Shown here piece by piece: positions 27,120-35,178 of a stretch of 60,524 nt of DNA. The notes below the pieces were generated by a model, which was not told the origin of the DNA, ran no database searches, and saw nothing but the letters and a program-made list of their open reading frames with translations. Position 1 is the first letter of the stretch; the number at the start of each line of letters is the position of its first letter. A program made the translations under genes and the position numbers. The stretch comes from JAQUOA01 sp037443785 (GTDB lineage Bacteria > Bacteroidota > Ignavibacteria > UBA10030 > UBA8401). The stretch is taken from NCBI GenBank assembly GCA_037443785.1, contig JBBINR010000021.1:1-60524 (forward strand), written 5' to 3'.

Positions 27120-27620
27120 ATGTTTAGAACAATTGAAGATTTTCTTACCGATTGGGAGCAGGAATCGACGTCGACGCTTAAAATTTTCACTGCTTTGACT
27201 GATGATTCCTTGACTCAGAAAGTTCATAAAGAAGGAAGAACACTTTCCCGGCTTGCATGGCACATCACTGAAACAATCGGTGAAATGTTGAAACATGCCG
27301 GCCTAGAAATATCTGACGAAATAAAAAAAGGAACCCAGCCTGCTCAAGTGTCGAAGTTCGTTGAAGCCTATGAACAATCATCGCGTGCCGCGGTTGATGT
27401 GGTGAAAAAACAGTGGACCAACGCAATGCTGCCGGAAGAAATTCCGATGTATGGACAGCAGTGGAGGCGGGGTGATGTACTTTCTTCTCTCATTCGGCAT
27501 CAAACGCACCATCGCGCACAAATGACGGTGCTGATGCGGCAGGCAGGATTGAAAGTTCCCGGATTATATGGGCCGGCGAAAGAAGAGTGGAGTGCATACG
27601 GAATGGAAGCAGAACAATAA
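27120..27620 (+). CDS. DinB-family four-helix protein
   Basis: A 166-residue DinB/YfiT-like protein. The family forms a four-helix bundle with three His that bind a divalent metal; candidate ligands here are the His in LAWHITET near residue 43 and the His pair in RHQTHHRAQMTVLMRQAG near residue 125. Members act as metal-dependent thiol S-transferases (bacillithiol, mycothiol) or are uncharacterised and stress-induced. AAGGAG lies upstream of the ATG. It is the first gene of the small-protein block. Confidence 0.9.
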   Translation: MFRTIEDFLTDWEQESTSTLKIFTALTDDSLTQKVHKEGRTLSRLAWHITETIGEMLKHAGLEISDEIKKGTQPAQVSKFVEAYEQSSRAAVDVVKKQWTNAMLPEEIPMYGQQWRRGDVLSSLIRHQTHHRAQMTVLMRQAGLKVPGLYGPAKEEWSAYGMEAEQ

Positions 27621-27686
27621 AACTAAAACACTTGTGGGGGTTCCATTGAAAAATAATAGACTAACCTTCGGAAGAATAATAACTCA

Positions 27687-28310
27687 ATGAAAAAGATAGA
27701 TTACAAAAGAGAGCTAAAGCAATTTTACGCTCCCTCTTCAAAGGAAATTTCTGTCGTTGAAGTCCCGTCAATGAATTATTTGATGATCGACGGGAAAGGC
27801 GATCCGAATACGTCGCAGGAATACCGCGGCGCTGTTGAGACATTATTTGCCGTTGCGTACTCAATCAAATTTGCAGTCAAAAAAGGGAGGCAGCAGATTG
27901 ATTACGGTGTGATGCCGCTGGAAGGTCTGTGGTGGGTGCCTGAAATGAAAAATTTCAGCGTCGAACAAAAAAGAGATTGGTTATGGACAATGATGATTAT
28001 GCAGCCAGATATCATATCCAGTTCAACTGTTGATGAGGCAATTGATTCAGTAAGAAAGAAAAAGGGTCCGTCTTCATTATATAAAATTCGTTTCGGCGCG
28101 ATTAACGAAGGAGCATCAGCGCAGGTATTGTATTTCGGACCGTATGCGGACGAGGGTTCGACGATTGCCAGCATCCATGACTTCATTGCAGAAAAAAAAT
28201 ACGCCTGCAGAGGTAAGCATCACGAAATTTATCTGAATGATCCGAGAAGAACAGTGCCGCAAAAATTGAAGACGATTATTCGTCAACCATTATCCATACT
28301 TAATCTATAA
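27687..28310 (+). CDS. GyrI-like small-molecule-binding protein
   Basis: A 207-residue stand-alone GyrI-like (SRPBCC-unrelated, SHS2-fold) domain, recognised by VVEVPSMNYLMIDGKGDPN near the N-terminus, YGVMPLEGLWW near residue 72 and the C-terminal KHHEIYLNDPRRTVPQKLKTIIRQP. Related proteins bind or hydrolyse cyclopropanoid and other toxic small molecules, and the fold serves as the drug-sensing half of BmrR-type regulators; no DNA-binding domain is present here. It lies in the detoxification-like block. Confidence 0.85.
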   Translation: MKKIDYKRELKQFYAPSSKEISVVEVPSMNYLMIDGKGDPNTSQEYRGAVETLFAVAYSIKFAVKKGRQQIDYGVMPLEGLWWVPEMKNFSVEQKRDWLWTMMIMQPDIISSSTVDEAIDSVRKKKGPSSLYKIRFGAINEGASAQVLYFGPYADEGSTIASIHDFIAEKKYACRGKHHEIYLNDPRRTVPQKLKTIIRQPLSILNL

Positions 28311-28320
28311 GGAACTTATC

Positions 28321-28530
28321 ATGATCCAATCACAGGTATTACGTGGCATTTCAACGGTTAGTTTTTATGCCGACAATCATGAAGCGGCCACAAAGTGGTA
28401 TAGTGAATTTTTAAGCATGAAACCGTATTTCATTGTGCCGGGATATTCCGAGTTTCGCATCGGAGATTATCAGCACGAATTGGGCATCATGACTAATGCG
28501 CACTATCTGGAAATTTTAAATCAAAAATAA
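28321..28530 (+). pseudogene. Truncated VOC/glyoxalase-fold protein
   Basis: Sixty-nine residues covering only the first beta-alpha-beta-beta-beta module of a vicinal-oxygen-chelate protein (GISTVSFYADNHEAATKWYSE, then the strand region ending GDYQHELGIM). Complete VOC proteins have two such modules and about 120-150 residues. The frame stops after a non-homologous-looking tail. No continuation is visible in other frames before the next gene starts 15 bp later. It is either a remnant or a half-domain protein that dimerises. Confidence 0.6.
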
Positions 28531-28544
28531 TAGCAGGTGATTGC

Positions 28545-28922
28545 ATGGAAACCATGGATGGGAAAGAAGCGGTATACGCTAAAACACGAAAAGCATGGCG
28601 CACATGGCTGAAACGAAACAGTCAAAAAGTAAAATCCGTTTGGTTAATTCTGTACCATAAAAAGAGCACCATGCAAAGCGTCAGGATTGATGAAGCGATG
28701 GAAGAAGCCCTTTGTTTTGGGTGGATAGACAGCAAAGCAAAAAAAAGAGATGCTGAAAGTTTCTATCTAACATTCACACCTCGAAATCCTAAGAGCCAAT
28801 GGAGTGAAATAAATAAAGCAAGAGCAAAGAGATTGATAAAAGAAGGTCTGATGACGGAGCATGGACAAAAGTTGATTGACAGAGCAAAAGAAACTGGTAA
28901 GTGGCAAACCATAACCAAGTAA
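28545..28922 (+). CDS. YdeI-like protein, C-terminally short
   Basis: A 125-residue protein matching the N-terminal two thirds of the YdeI/OmpD-associated family (about 190 residues): AWRTWLKRNSQKVKSVWLI, MEEALCFGWIDSKAKK and the FTPRNPKSQWSEINKARAKRL block are well preserved. The family's C-terminal helical region (the FFxxLxPSxRR part) is missing: the frame ends shortly after GKWQ. YdeI-like proteins have been tied to peptide-antibiotic and bacteriocin tolerance in enterics. It is probably a truncated gene; function is uncertain. Confidence 0.75.
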   Translation: METMDGKEAVYAKTRKAWRTWLKRNSQKVKSVWLILYHKKSTMQSVRIDEAMEEALCFGWIDSKAKKRDAESFYLTFTPRNPKSQWSEINKARAKRLIKEGLMTEHGQKLIDRAKETGKWQTITK

Positions 28923-28952
28923 TAAATTACGACAAAAAATAAAGGAGATGTA

Positions 28953-29261
28953 ATGCAAACACCCGTTTTAGAAGTAGCAGTTATCAAAGTGGCAGAAGAT
29001 AAAATTGATCAATTCTTAATTCAGCAAAAGAGTGTTCATGATATTATAAAAAACTTCAAAGGGTTCAAATCTATTCGATCAATGCGTTCAATTGAATCTC
29101 CGAATACTTTTGCTGATTACTGCGAATGGGAATCGTACGAAGACGCTGTAAAGGCAAACGAACAGGCAATGGCAATGCCGGAATTGCAAATGTTTTTTGA
29201 ATTGGGTGACGGCATGATCACATTTGGTCACTATAAATCATTATTGAAAACGGAGAAGTAA
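28953..29261 (+). CDS. ABM-type (antibiotic biosynthesis monooxygenase-like) protein
   Basis: A 102-residue dimeric alpha-beta barrel domain, similar to ABM/YgiN-type proteins: VLEVAVIKVAEDKIDQF, then FKSIRSMRSIESPNTFADYCEWESYEDAVKA. Such domains act as cofactor-free oxygenases or haem-related enzymes, but catalytic residues are not conserved enough to assign a reaction. AAGGAG precedes the ATG. Its stop is separated by one base from the GTG of the next gene. Confidence 0.7.
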   Translation: MQTPVLEVAVIKVAEDKIDQFLIQQKSVHDIIKNFKGFKSIRSMRSIESPNTFADYCEWESYEDAVKANEQAMAMPELQMFFELGDGMITFGHYKSLLKTEK

Positions 29262-29262
29262 G

Positions 29263-29799
29263 GTGACAGCTGATTCCAGAAAAGTAATTCTCTATATCGC
29301 CATGAGTCTTGACGGGTACATTGCCCGCCAAGATGGCGATCTCGATTGGCTTTTAAAATTTCAATCGGCGGATGAAGATTATGGTTATCACGAATTCATC
29401 AAGTCCGTCGATACAATTATGATGGGAAGGAAGACATACGACAAAGTGTTGTCCTTCGGTATCGGCGTTCCACACCTCGATAAAAAATGCTATATCATCA
29501 CACGGAGGGAAAGAAATAGTGAAGGAAATATTTCTTTTTATAATAACAGCATGAAAGATTTAATTTCTCAACTCAAAGCTGGCAGTGGTAAAAATATTTT
29601 TGTTGATGGTGGCGCGGAAATAGTCAACGAACTGATGAGGCTCAATCTTATTGATGAATTTATCATTTCAATTATTCCGGTGATACTTGGCAGTGGGATT
29701 CGATTGTTTCACAACTCAATACCGGAACATCCGTTGATGCTTACATCCAGCAAAAGTTATGAATCAGGATTGGTTCAGCTTCACTATCTAAAAACTTAA
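29263..29799 (+). CDS. Dihydrofolate reductase-like (RibD C-terminal) protein
   Basis: A 178-residue member of the RibD-C/DHFR-like family, like YyaP/YwjB. Motifs are YIAMSLDGYIAR at the N-terminus, DTIMMGRKTYDKVL near residue 50, the NADPH-loop-like FVDGGAEIVNELM near 110 and IIPVILGSGIRLF. It is probably an NADPH-dependent reductase of unknown substrate; housekeeping folate reductase is a different branch. The start is GTG with AAGTAAGGTG overlapping the previous stop, indicating coupling to the ABM gene. Confidence 0.85.
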   Translation: MTADSRKVILYIAMSLDGYIARQDGDLDWLLKFQSADEDYGYHEFIKSVDTIMMGRKTYDKVLSFGIGVPHLDKKCYIITRRERNSEGNISFYNNSMKDLISQLKAGSGKNIFVDGGAEIVNELMRLNLIDEFIISIIPVILGSGIRLFHNSIPEHPLMLTSSKSYESGLVQLHYLKT

Positions 29800-29813
29800 A
29801 ATGAGGAGAACGT

Positions 29814-30188
29814 ATGGAATCACTTACGCCAAACATTTTTGTGCAGAATATGAATCAAACGATTGCTTTTTATAATCTGCTCGGATTCAGAGTAACCATG
29901 TCAATGCCCGAAAAAGGAGAATTCGATTGGGCCATGATGACAAATGGGAATGTGACGATGATGTTTCAGACGTTTGCCAGCCTTGGAAAAGAATTACCAG
30001 AGATAAAACGGACAAACGGCGGTTCATTGTTGTTATATGTTAATGTAAAAAAGATCCGAAGTTTATTTGAGCAGATCAAAGACAAAGTTCCTGTAATAAA
30101 AGGTCTTGAGAAAACATTTTATGGTGCAACGGAATTTTCAATAAAGGATTGCAATGAGTATATTCTCACATTTGCTGAGAATGAATAA
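29814..30188 (+). CDS. VOC-fold protein (glyoxalase/bleomycin-resistance type)
   Basis: A 124-residue, complete two-module VOC protein: TPNIFVQNMNQTIAFYNLLGF for the first module and the YVNVKKIRSLFEQIKDKV segment opening the second, ending in an ILTFAENE strand. The metal-binding His/Glu pattern is incomplete, so a binding protein of the bleomycin-resistance kind is more likely than an enzyme. GAGGAG precedes the ATG. The 3' end is followed closely by the glycosylase gene. Confidence 0.82.
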   Translation: MESLTPNIFVQNMNQTIAFYNLLGFRVTMSMPEKGEFDWAMMTNGNVTMMFQTFASLGKELPEIKRTNGGSLLLYVNVKKIRSLFEQIKDKVPVIKGLEKTFYGATEFSIKDCNEYILTFAENE

Positions 30189-30198
30189 AAGGAACTCA

Positions 30199-30759
30199 AT
30201 GAACAAACATCGATGCGCATGGGCGGGAAGCGATCCGCTGTATAATTTGTATCATGATACTGAATGGGGAATTCCTGTTCACGACGACAGGAAGTTATTT
30301 GAAATGCTGATCCTTGAAGGAGCACAAGCAGGATTGAGTTGGATTACGATTCTGCGCAAGCGCGAAAACTATCGAAAAGCATTCGATAATTTCGATGCAA
30401 AGAAAATTGCAAAGTACGATAAGAGAAAAGTGAATGAATTATTAAAAAATGCGGGAATCGTTCGTAATCGATTAAAGATTACCGCTGCAATTGTGAATGC
30501 AAAACTATTTTTAGATGTGCAGAAGGAATTCGGCAGTTTTGACAAATACATTTGGCAATTTGTCGGCGGCAAACCGATTGTGAATAAGCGTGCTTCAATC
30601 AAAGATATTCCTGCTTCAACTACTGAATCTGATACAATGAGCAAAGATTTGAAGGAGCGAGGTTTTAAATTTGTAGGCACAACAATTTGTTATGCATTTA
30701 TGCAGGCGTGCGGCATGGTGAATGATCACGAAATGAAATGCTTCAGGTATAAAAGATAA
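30199..30759 (+). CDS. tag: DNA-3-methyladenine glycosylase I
   Basis: Helix-hairpin-helix glycosylase that excises 3-methyladenine from alkylated DNA. The 186 residues show CAWAGSDPLYNLYHDTEWG (zinc Cys and aromatic pocket), LILEGAQAGLSWITIL with the catalytic-pocket Glu, GKPIVNKR, and the zinc ligands in NDHEMKCF at the C-terminus. I chose the ATG at 30199 because AAAAGGA sits 6 bases upstream and CxWA normally lies at the N-terminus; the frame extends back into the previous gene. Its place behind resistance-type proteins fits an alkylation/xenobiotic defence role. Confidence 0.92.
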   Translation: MNKHRCAWAGSDPLYNLYHDTEWGIPVHDDRKLFEMLILEGAQAGLSWITILRKRENYRKAFDNFDAKKIAKYDKRKVNELLKNAGIVRNRLKITAAIVNAKLFLDVQKEFGSFDKYIWQFVGGKPIVNKRASIKDIPASTTESDTMSKDLKERGFKFVGTTICYAFMQACGMVNDHEMKCFRYKR

Positions 30760-30848
30760 AATTATTTAGTCATATAGAGTGGAATTGGCGCATTAAAAGA
30801 GTTACATTTTACGGTTTTCAAATTGCCAATCACAAATCGATTTTTTTT

Positions 30849-31664
30849 ATGGCTGCAAACAATAACGAATATCTTCTCGGCGTCAATCAAGCAGAATTTG
30901 ACCGGCTGCAATTTCAACACAGCGTATGGCGTTCCAACACAAATGCATTCTTTGATAGAATTGGAGTTGGAAAAGGTTGGGATTGCCTTGACGTTGGCGC
31001 AGGTCCTGGTTTTGTTTCGTTTGAACTTCGAGATCGTGTCGGAGACAACGGTGAAGTAACTTCTCTGGAACCCTCGACGATGTTTCTCAATTGGTTTGCA
31101 AATCAAGTTGAGCAAAAAGGATGGAAGAATGTTCATGTCGTCAATGGGACAGCAGAAGAGACCGAACTTCCTCAGAAGAAATTCGATCTGATCTTTGTTC
31201 GATGGGTGATTGCATTTGTTTCTGATCCGGAAAAATTCTTTACACGCTTGCTCTCCGCACAGTATCCGAACGGAATCATTGCAATTCAGGATTATTACTA
31301 CGAAGGATTATCAGTATTTCCACGCGGCGGTGCTTTTGATAGGATGGCCGATATTGTGCGAGCATACTATCACACTGTTGGCGGCGATCCGTACATCACG
31401 GGAAAAATTCCTGCGTGGTTCAGAAAATATAATTTGCAAATGGTCGATTTTTCCCCTCATTCGTATTCGGGAGGACCTGAAAGTCCGATCATGGAATGGG
31501 GACATCGATTCTTTTCAACACACATTCAACATATGGTTGGCAAACAATTGATGACGCAAACGCAAGGAGATGCAATGCTTGCTGATTGGCTTGCTCATCG
31601 TAATAATCCCGACGCACTTTTCTTTTCACCGATTGTTGTGGATGTTGCCGGAAGAAAAAAATGA
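30849..31664 (+). CDS. Class I SAM-dependent methyltransferase
   Basis: A 271-residue Rossmann methyltransferase. SAM motif I is CLDVGAGPGFVSFEL near residue 50, the acidic residue of motif II is in TSLEPST, and the motif IV region is KFDLIFVRWVIAF. A C-terminal part with many aromatic residues probably binds the substrate, which cannot be named. It is the last gene of the block and is followed by a perfect hairpin. Confidence 0.85.
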   Translation: MAANNNEYLLGVNQAEFDRLQFQHSVWRSNTNAFFDRIGVGKGWDCLDVGAGPGFVSFELRDRVGDNGEVTSLEPSTMFLNWFANQVEQKGWKNVHVVNGTAEETELPQKKFDLIFVRWVIAFVSDPEKFFTRLLSAQYPNGIIAIQDYYYEGLSVFPRGGAFDRMADIVRAYYHTVGGDPYITGKIPAWFRKYNLQMVDFSPHSYSGGPESPIMEWGHRFFSTHIQHMVGKQLMTQTQGDAMLADWLAHRNNPDALFFSPIVVDVAGRKK

Positions 31665-31674
31665 TAATTCTTGC

Positions 31675-31710
31675 TGCGTAATTTCGAAGAAATTACTTCG
31701 AAATTACGCA
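31675..31710. repeat. Perfect 15-bp inverted repeat
   Basis: TGCGTAATTTCGAAG (31675-31689) and its exact complement (31696-31710) flank a 6-base loop, 10 bp after the methyltransferase stop. No T-run follows on the plus strand, so it is not a standard terminator. It may be an mRNA 3'-end stabilising hairpin or a dispersed palindrome. Confidence 0.7.
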
Positions 31711-31796
31711 TTCCACTAAGAGCATCCTAAATTCCCACAGCAACTTTTCTCTTCTTTTCCCATCTTATAGACATACAGACATTTCAAAGGAACACT

Positions 31797-32327
31797 TTGA
31801 ATTCGACAACCGATTCGGCATTGTTCGAGCAAATTCGCAGCGGCAATTCGCAAGCGTTCACGCAATTGTATGAACGCTATCGAGTGCGATTACGGCGGTA
31901 TTGCGCTCGTTTGCTTAATGATGAGCAATCGGCGGAAGATGTTGTTCAGAATGTATTCATCAAACTTCATTCGGAGCGGGAAACAATTCGGAGTGGACAA
32001 TCGATTCAAAGCTGGATTTTTACTGTTGCGCGAAATGAAGCATTTGGTGAATTACGGAAGGGGAAACTCGATCCCATTGATGAAGAAATTGTTTGGGAAG
32101 GAACTCTGCCTGATGAAGAATTGCAGAATCGAGAGAGGAAAGAAATTATTGACGCGGCGCTTCAGCATTTGCATGCCCCATTCCGCGAAGTAATTGTTCT
32201 TCGAGAATATGAACGATTATCGTATGAGGAAATTGCATCGATCATGGACACGACAATCTCTTCCGTGAAGTCGCGTTTGTTCAAAGCAAGGAAAGCGTTG
32301 ATAGAAAAATTGAAACCATATCTTTAA
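31797..32327 (+). CDS. ECF-type RNA polymerase sigma factor
   Basis: A 176-residue group 4 sigma factor. Region 2 at about residues 15-85 contains DEQSAEDVVQNVFIKLHSE and IQSWIFTVARNEAF; region 4 at about 115-170 contains LREYERLSYEEIASIMDTTISSVKSRLFKARKAL. The only start that keeps region 2 complete without extra sequence is TTG at 31797, with AAAGGAA 6 bases upstream. The anti-sigma gene follows after 11 bp, so the pair is probably autoregulated. Confidence 0.93.
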   Translation: MNSTTDSALFEQIRSGNSQAFTQLYERYRVRLRRYCARLLNDEQSAEDVVQNVFIKLHSERETIRSGQSIQSWIFTVARNEAFGELRKGKLDPIDEEIVWEGTLPDEELQNRERKEIIDAALQHLHAPFREVIVLREYERLSYEEIASIMDTTISSVKSRLFKARKALIEKLKPYL

Positions 32328-32338
32328 GCGAGGAAATT

Positions 32339-32734
32339 ATGAAAACGTGTGATGAGTATCAGGAAATGATGAGTGCCTATATTGATCAGGAATTGAATGA
32401 CAATGAGACATCACAACTTTTTTATCATCTTAGTGAGTGCTTGGAGTGCAGGGAATTTATGAAATCGCTATTGACGCTTCATTCCGCGTTTCGTGATTCA
32501 GATGCATCGCAATCAAAAAAACCAACATCGCTGTGGGAAAGAAAATTATCGCTTTCGTTTCCTGCCGCTGCAGTGATTACGTTTGCAATGCTGTTGTCGG
32601 GGATACTCTTTTTTGAAAAAATGAATCAACCGCCGAAAGTTGTCCAAAAAATTCAAACGGAATATGTGTATATGACTTCGTTTCCTCCTGTGTATGCAAC
32701 AATCGGTTCCCCAAACGACGTTAAATCTAATTGA
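32339..32734 (+). CDS. Anti-sigma factor with zinc-binding (ZAS) domain
   Basis: A 131-residue protein. The N-terminal ZAS-like zinc finger has the order Cys4 ... HLSECLECREF (His-x3-Cys-x2-Cys near residues 30-37), characteristic of anti-sigma factors. It is followed by a linker and one transmembrane helix (about residues 77-96, AAAVITFAMLLSGILFF) and a short C-terminal periplasmic tail. The topology fits sequestration of the upstream ECF factor at the inner membrane with sensing outside. It overlaps the upstream frame of the next gene only slightly. Confidence 0.88.
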   Translation: MKTCDEYQEMMSAYIDQELNDNETSQLFYHLSECLECREFMKSLLTLHSAFRDSDASQSKKPTSLWERKLSLSFPAAAVITFAMLLSGILFFEKMNQPPKVVQKIQTEYVYMTSFPPVYATIGSPNDVKSN

Positions 32735-32742
32735 GGTGTGAT

Positions 32743-33822
32743 ATGAAAAATGTTTTGTTAATTACTTTTTGTATGTGCAGTCCTTTGTTTGCGCAGGACA
32801 CGCTTACAACTGCATTAAGAAGTGAATTGGTTCCGATTCAGCCACTCTTGGCAGAAGAACAGCAAGGTGGAAAATATTCAATTGTTGGAACAGTGATTGA
32901 TCAATCGACGCGAGAGCCCATCGCCAACGCAAAAGTAGCAGTGCTTGGTACAAAATCCATCGCAACAACATCTGCCGACGGACAATACACGGTTTCGACA
33001 AACAGCGAAGGAATTTTTCAATTGAAAGCTGAGGCGGATGGATATGAACCGCAAATATTGAATAATGTCTATTTCAAAGAAGGAAAAAATGGCGGCGGTT
33101 TTTTCGCGCTGCAAAAGGTGTCCCAGGGACCTCCGCTTGATTTTGTGCCCGTAGATGTGCAACCGCAACTTCTGTCAAGTAATAATCCTGCACCCGTATA
33201 TCCCGAAGAAGCTAGAAAACAAAAAATCGAAGGGACGGTTTGGGTTAAGATGTGGATTGACAAAAAAGGTAATGCTCGCAGGGTTGAAATTCTAAAGTCT
33301 GATGCAGAAATATTTAATCAAGCAAGCATTGATGCGGCAATGAAATGGAAATTTTCACCTGCAATGTTAAAAGGGGAGCCCGTAGATGTGTGGGTCTCAA
33401 TTCCTTTTAAGTTTAAACTCAGCAAGGATATTGTAAAATCGGAAGAATTGGACAAACAGCCAGTTCCTCAAAAAATGATAAATCCAAAATATCCGGAGAG
33501 TGCGAGGAAATTGCATCTTGTAGGAGAATTTTTTCTGAATGTAACTATTGATGAACAAGGGAATGTGATAAATGCAATCGTTCAACGATTAAATGTTACA
33601 GACAATCGTGGTATTAAAATTGAAAAACTTTCTGAAAATGAGCGAAAAAATATTTCAGACAAAACGTACACTTCGATTGAAGAAATGAAATTAGAAGCCG
33701 AAAGAGCCGTACAACAGTGGAAATTTTCTCCCGGAATGAAGGGAGGGAAAGCGGTAAAAACAACAGTAATCCTTCCGGTTAAATATGCGCTTGAGGAAAA
33801 GAAAGAAGGAAAGAAGAAATAA
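32743..33822 (+). CDS. Secreted protein with CarboxypepD_reg and two TonB C-terminal domains
   Basis: A 359-residue exported protein. Signal peptide MKNVLLITFCMCSPLFAQ, then a carboxypeptidase-regulatory-like beta-sandwich (about 45-115, VDQSTREPIANAKVAVLG-type repeat) and two TonB C-terminal folds at about 147-225 (VYPEEARKQKIEGTVWVKMWID) and 245-345 (KYPESARKLHLVGEFFLNVTID). TonB normally has one such domain behind an N-terminal anchor; here there are two and no anchor after signal cleavage. It starts at the ATG at 32743 with TTGAGGTG upstream. It is expressed with the sigma/anti-sigma pair. Confidence 0.85.
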   Translation: MKNVLLITFCMCSPLFAQDTLTTALRSELVPIQPLLAEEQQGGKYSIVGTVIDQSTREPIANAKVAVLGTKSIATTSADGQYTVSTNSEGIFQLKAEADGYEPQILNNVYFKEGKNGGGFFALQKVSQGPPLDFVPVDVQPQLLSSNNPAPVYPEEARKQKIEGTVWVKMWIDKKGNARRVEILKSDAEIFNQASIDAAMKWKFSPAMLKGEPVDVWVSIPFKFKLSKDIVKSEELDKQPVPQKMINPKYPESARKLHLVGEFFLNVTIDEQGNVINAIVQRLNVTDNRGIKIEKLSENERKNISDKTYTSIEEMKLEAERAVQQWKFSPGMKGGKAVKTTVILPVKYALEEKKEGKKK

Positions 33823-33862
33823 GGTAAATCATTTCACTGTTGTGCTAACTTAATTTGATACT

Positions 33863-35155
33863 ATGATGAAATCATCAACACGAGGTGCCACACAATTAAT
33901 ATTGATATGCATTGGTTTGGTGATGTTAGTTTTTCAATGTGACGCACAAAACAGTGGTCACGATAGTCTAGCGCAGATTGTATCACGATTTTATACGGAA
34001 GGAAATTATCGAAAGGCGATAGAGCTTGCGGAGAAAAATGATTCCACATCATTTTCTTCTAAGCTTTTTTATTATTACGGCATGAGTTATGCCGCGCTAT
34101 ATAATTATCCCAAAGCACAAGAATATTTTCAGAAAATTGTCAAGCAAGATTCCACCAACGTTAATTATCATTTTCAATTTGCGCGATTGCTTTTGCAATC
34201 CGGATTTGAATCGGATGCCATTGATGAGTTGAAGCGATGCATTGTGCTGGATAGCACCTACCTTCCTGCATTTTTTCAATTAGGATTGATCTATAATTTT
34301 CAAAAAAAAGATCCTGAAAAAGAGATAGAGCTCTTTTCCTATCTCAATCGTCAAAACCCGAACGATTTTTTAAGTTTGTATTATACCGGAGATGCTCTAA
34401 AACGATTAGGTCTCGCAGATTCGGGGATAGTTTTCACTCAACGGTCAGTCAATATCAATCCGCATTACTTTCCCAGCTTAGTGGCAGTTGCCAATTACAT
34501 GAATAGCCGAAAAAATTATTTTGCAGCGATGGAGTATTATCAAAAGGCGTTATCAATTCGTCCGCGCGATAAAGATATTGTTTTTCAAGTTGGTGAATGT
34601 TACCGAAAACTTGGTCTTCTTGAGGAGGCATTGGTACAATTCAAAGCGGCAATTCAATTAGATACATTAGAAGCAATCTATCACGCTCAATTAGGATTTG
34701 CCTATTTTCAATTGAAGCAGTACGATTCTTCAATTGCTGCATATAACAAAGCGGTCGCTCTTGATGAAGATAATGTTCAATACTATAAGAATCTTGCGTT
34801 GGCATTTCAGAAAATCGACTCAGTTCAGGGAGTCGTTCAATCGTATCAGCGTGGAATAAAGGTGCTCCATCCTGAAAATATTTCGTACGTGTATAATGAT
34901 TTGGCGGCATTTTACTTTAAGAAAAATTTATGGCGGGATGCGGCAAAGACATATCAGCGAGTTTTTGATTTTGATCCTGATAATGACGCTGCACTCTTTT
35001 GGCTTGGGTATTCATTTGAACGAATATTGGAAAATGATTCCGCGATATTGGCGTTTCAAAAATATCTTCAAAAGACAGAAGGAGATACGTCGAAATTCAT
35101 GCAGCGAAAAGCTGTAGAGGAAAATATAAAATCTCTCAAAGCAAAAAAGAAATGA
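33863..35155 (+). CDS. Exported tetratricopeptide-repeat protein
   Basis: A 430-residue protein with a signal peptide (hydrophobic core LILICIGLVMLVFQC, possibly a lipobox-like CDA end) and then about ten TPR repeats from residue 35 to the C-terminus, each with the W/L-G-Y-A-P spacing (e.g. YYGMSYAALYNYPKAQEYF, AQLGFAYFQLKQYDSSIAAY). It is probably a periplasmic or membrane scaffold. It lies 40 bp after the TonB-domain protein and closes the sigma-factor cluster; a convergent GNAT gene follows after 23 bp. Confidence 0.87.
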   Translation: MMKSSTRGATQLILICIGLVMLVFQCDAQNSGHDSLAQIVSRFYTEGNYRKAIELAEKNDSTSFSSKLFYYYGMSYAALYNYPKAQEYFQKIVKQDSTNVNYHFQFARLLLQSGFESDAIDELKRCIVLDSTYLPAFFQLGLIYNFQKKDPEKEIELFSYLNRQNPNDFLSLYYTGDALKRLGLADSGIVFTQRSVNINPHYFPSLVAVANYMNSRKNYFAAMEYYQKALSIRPRDKDIVFQVGECYRKLGLLEEALVQFKAAIQLDTLEAIYHAQLGFAYFQLKQYDSSIAAYNKAVALDEDNVQYYKNLALAFQKIDSVQGVVQSYQRGIKVLHPENISYVYNDLAAFYFKKNLWRDAAKTYQRVFDFDPDNDAALFWLGYSFERILENDSAILAFQKYLQKTEGDTSKFMQRKAVEENIKSLKAKKK

Positions 35156-35178
35156 ACTGCAATTAGAAGAATCATCTG

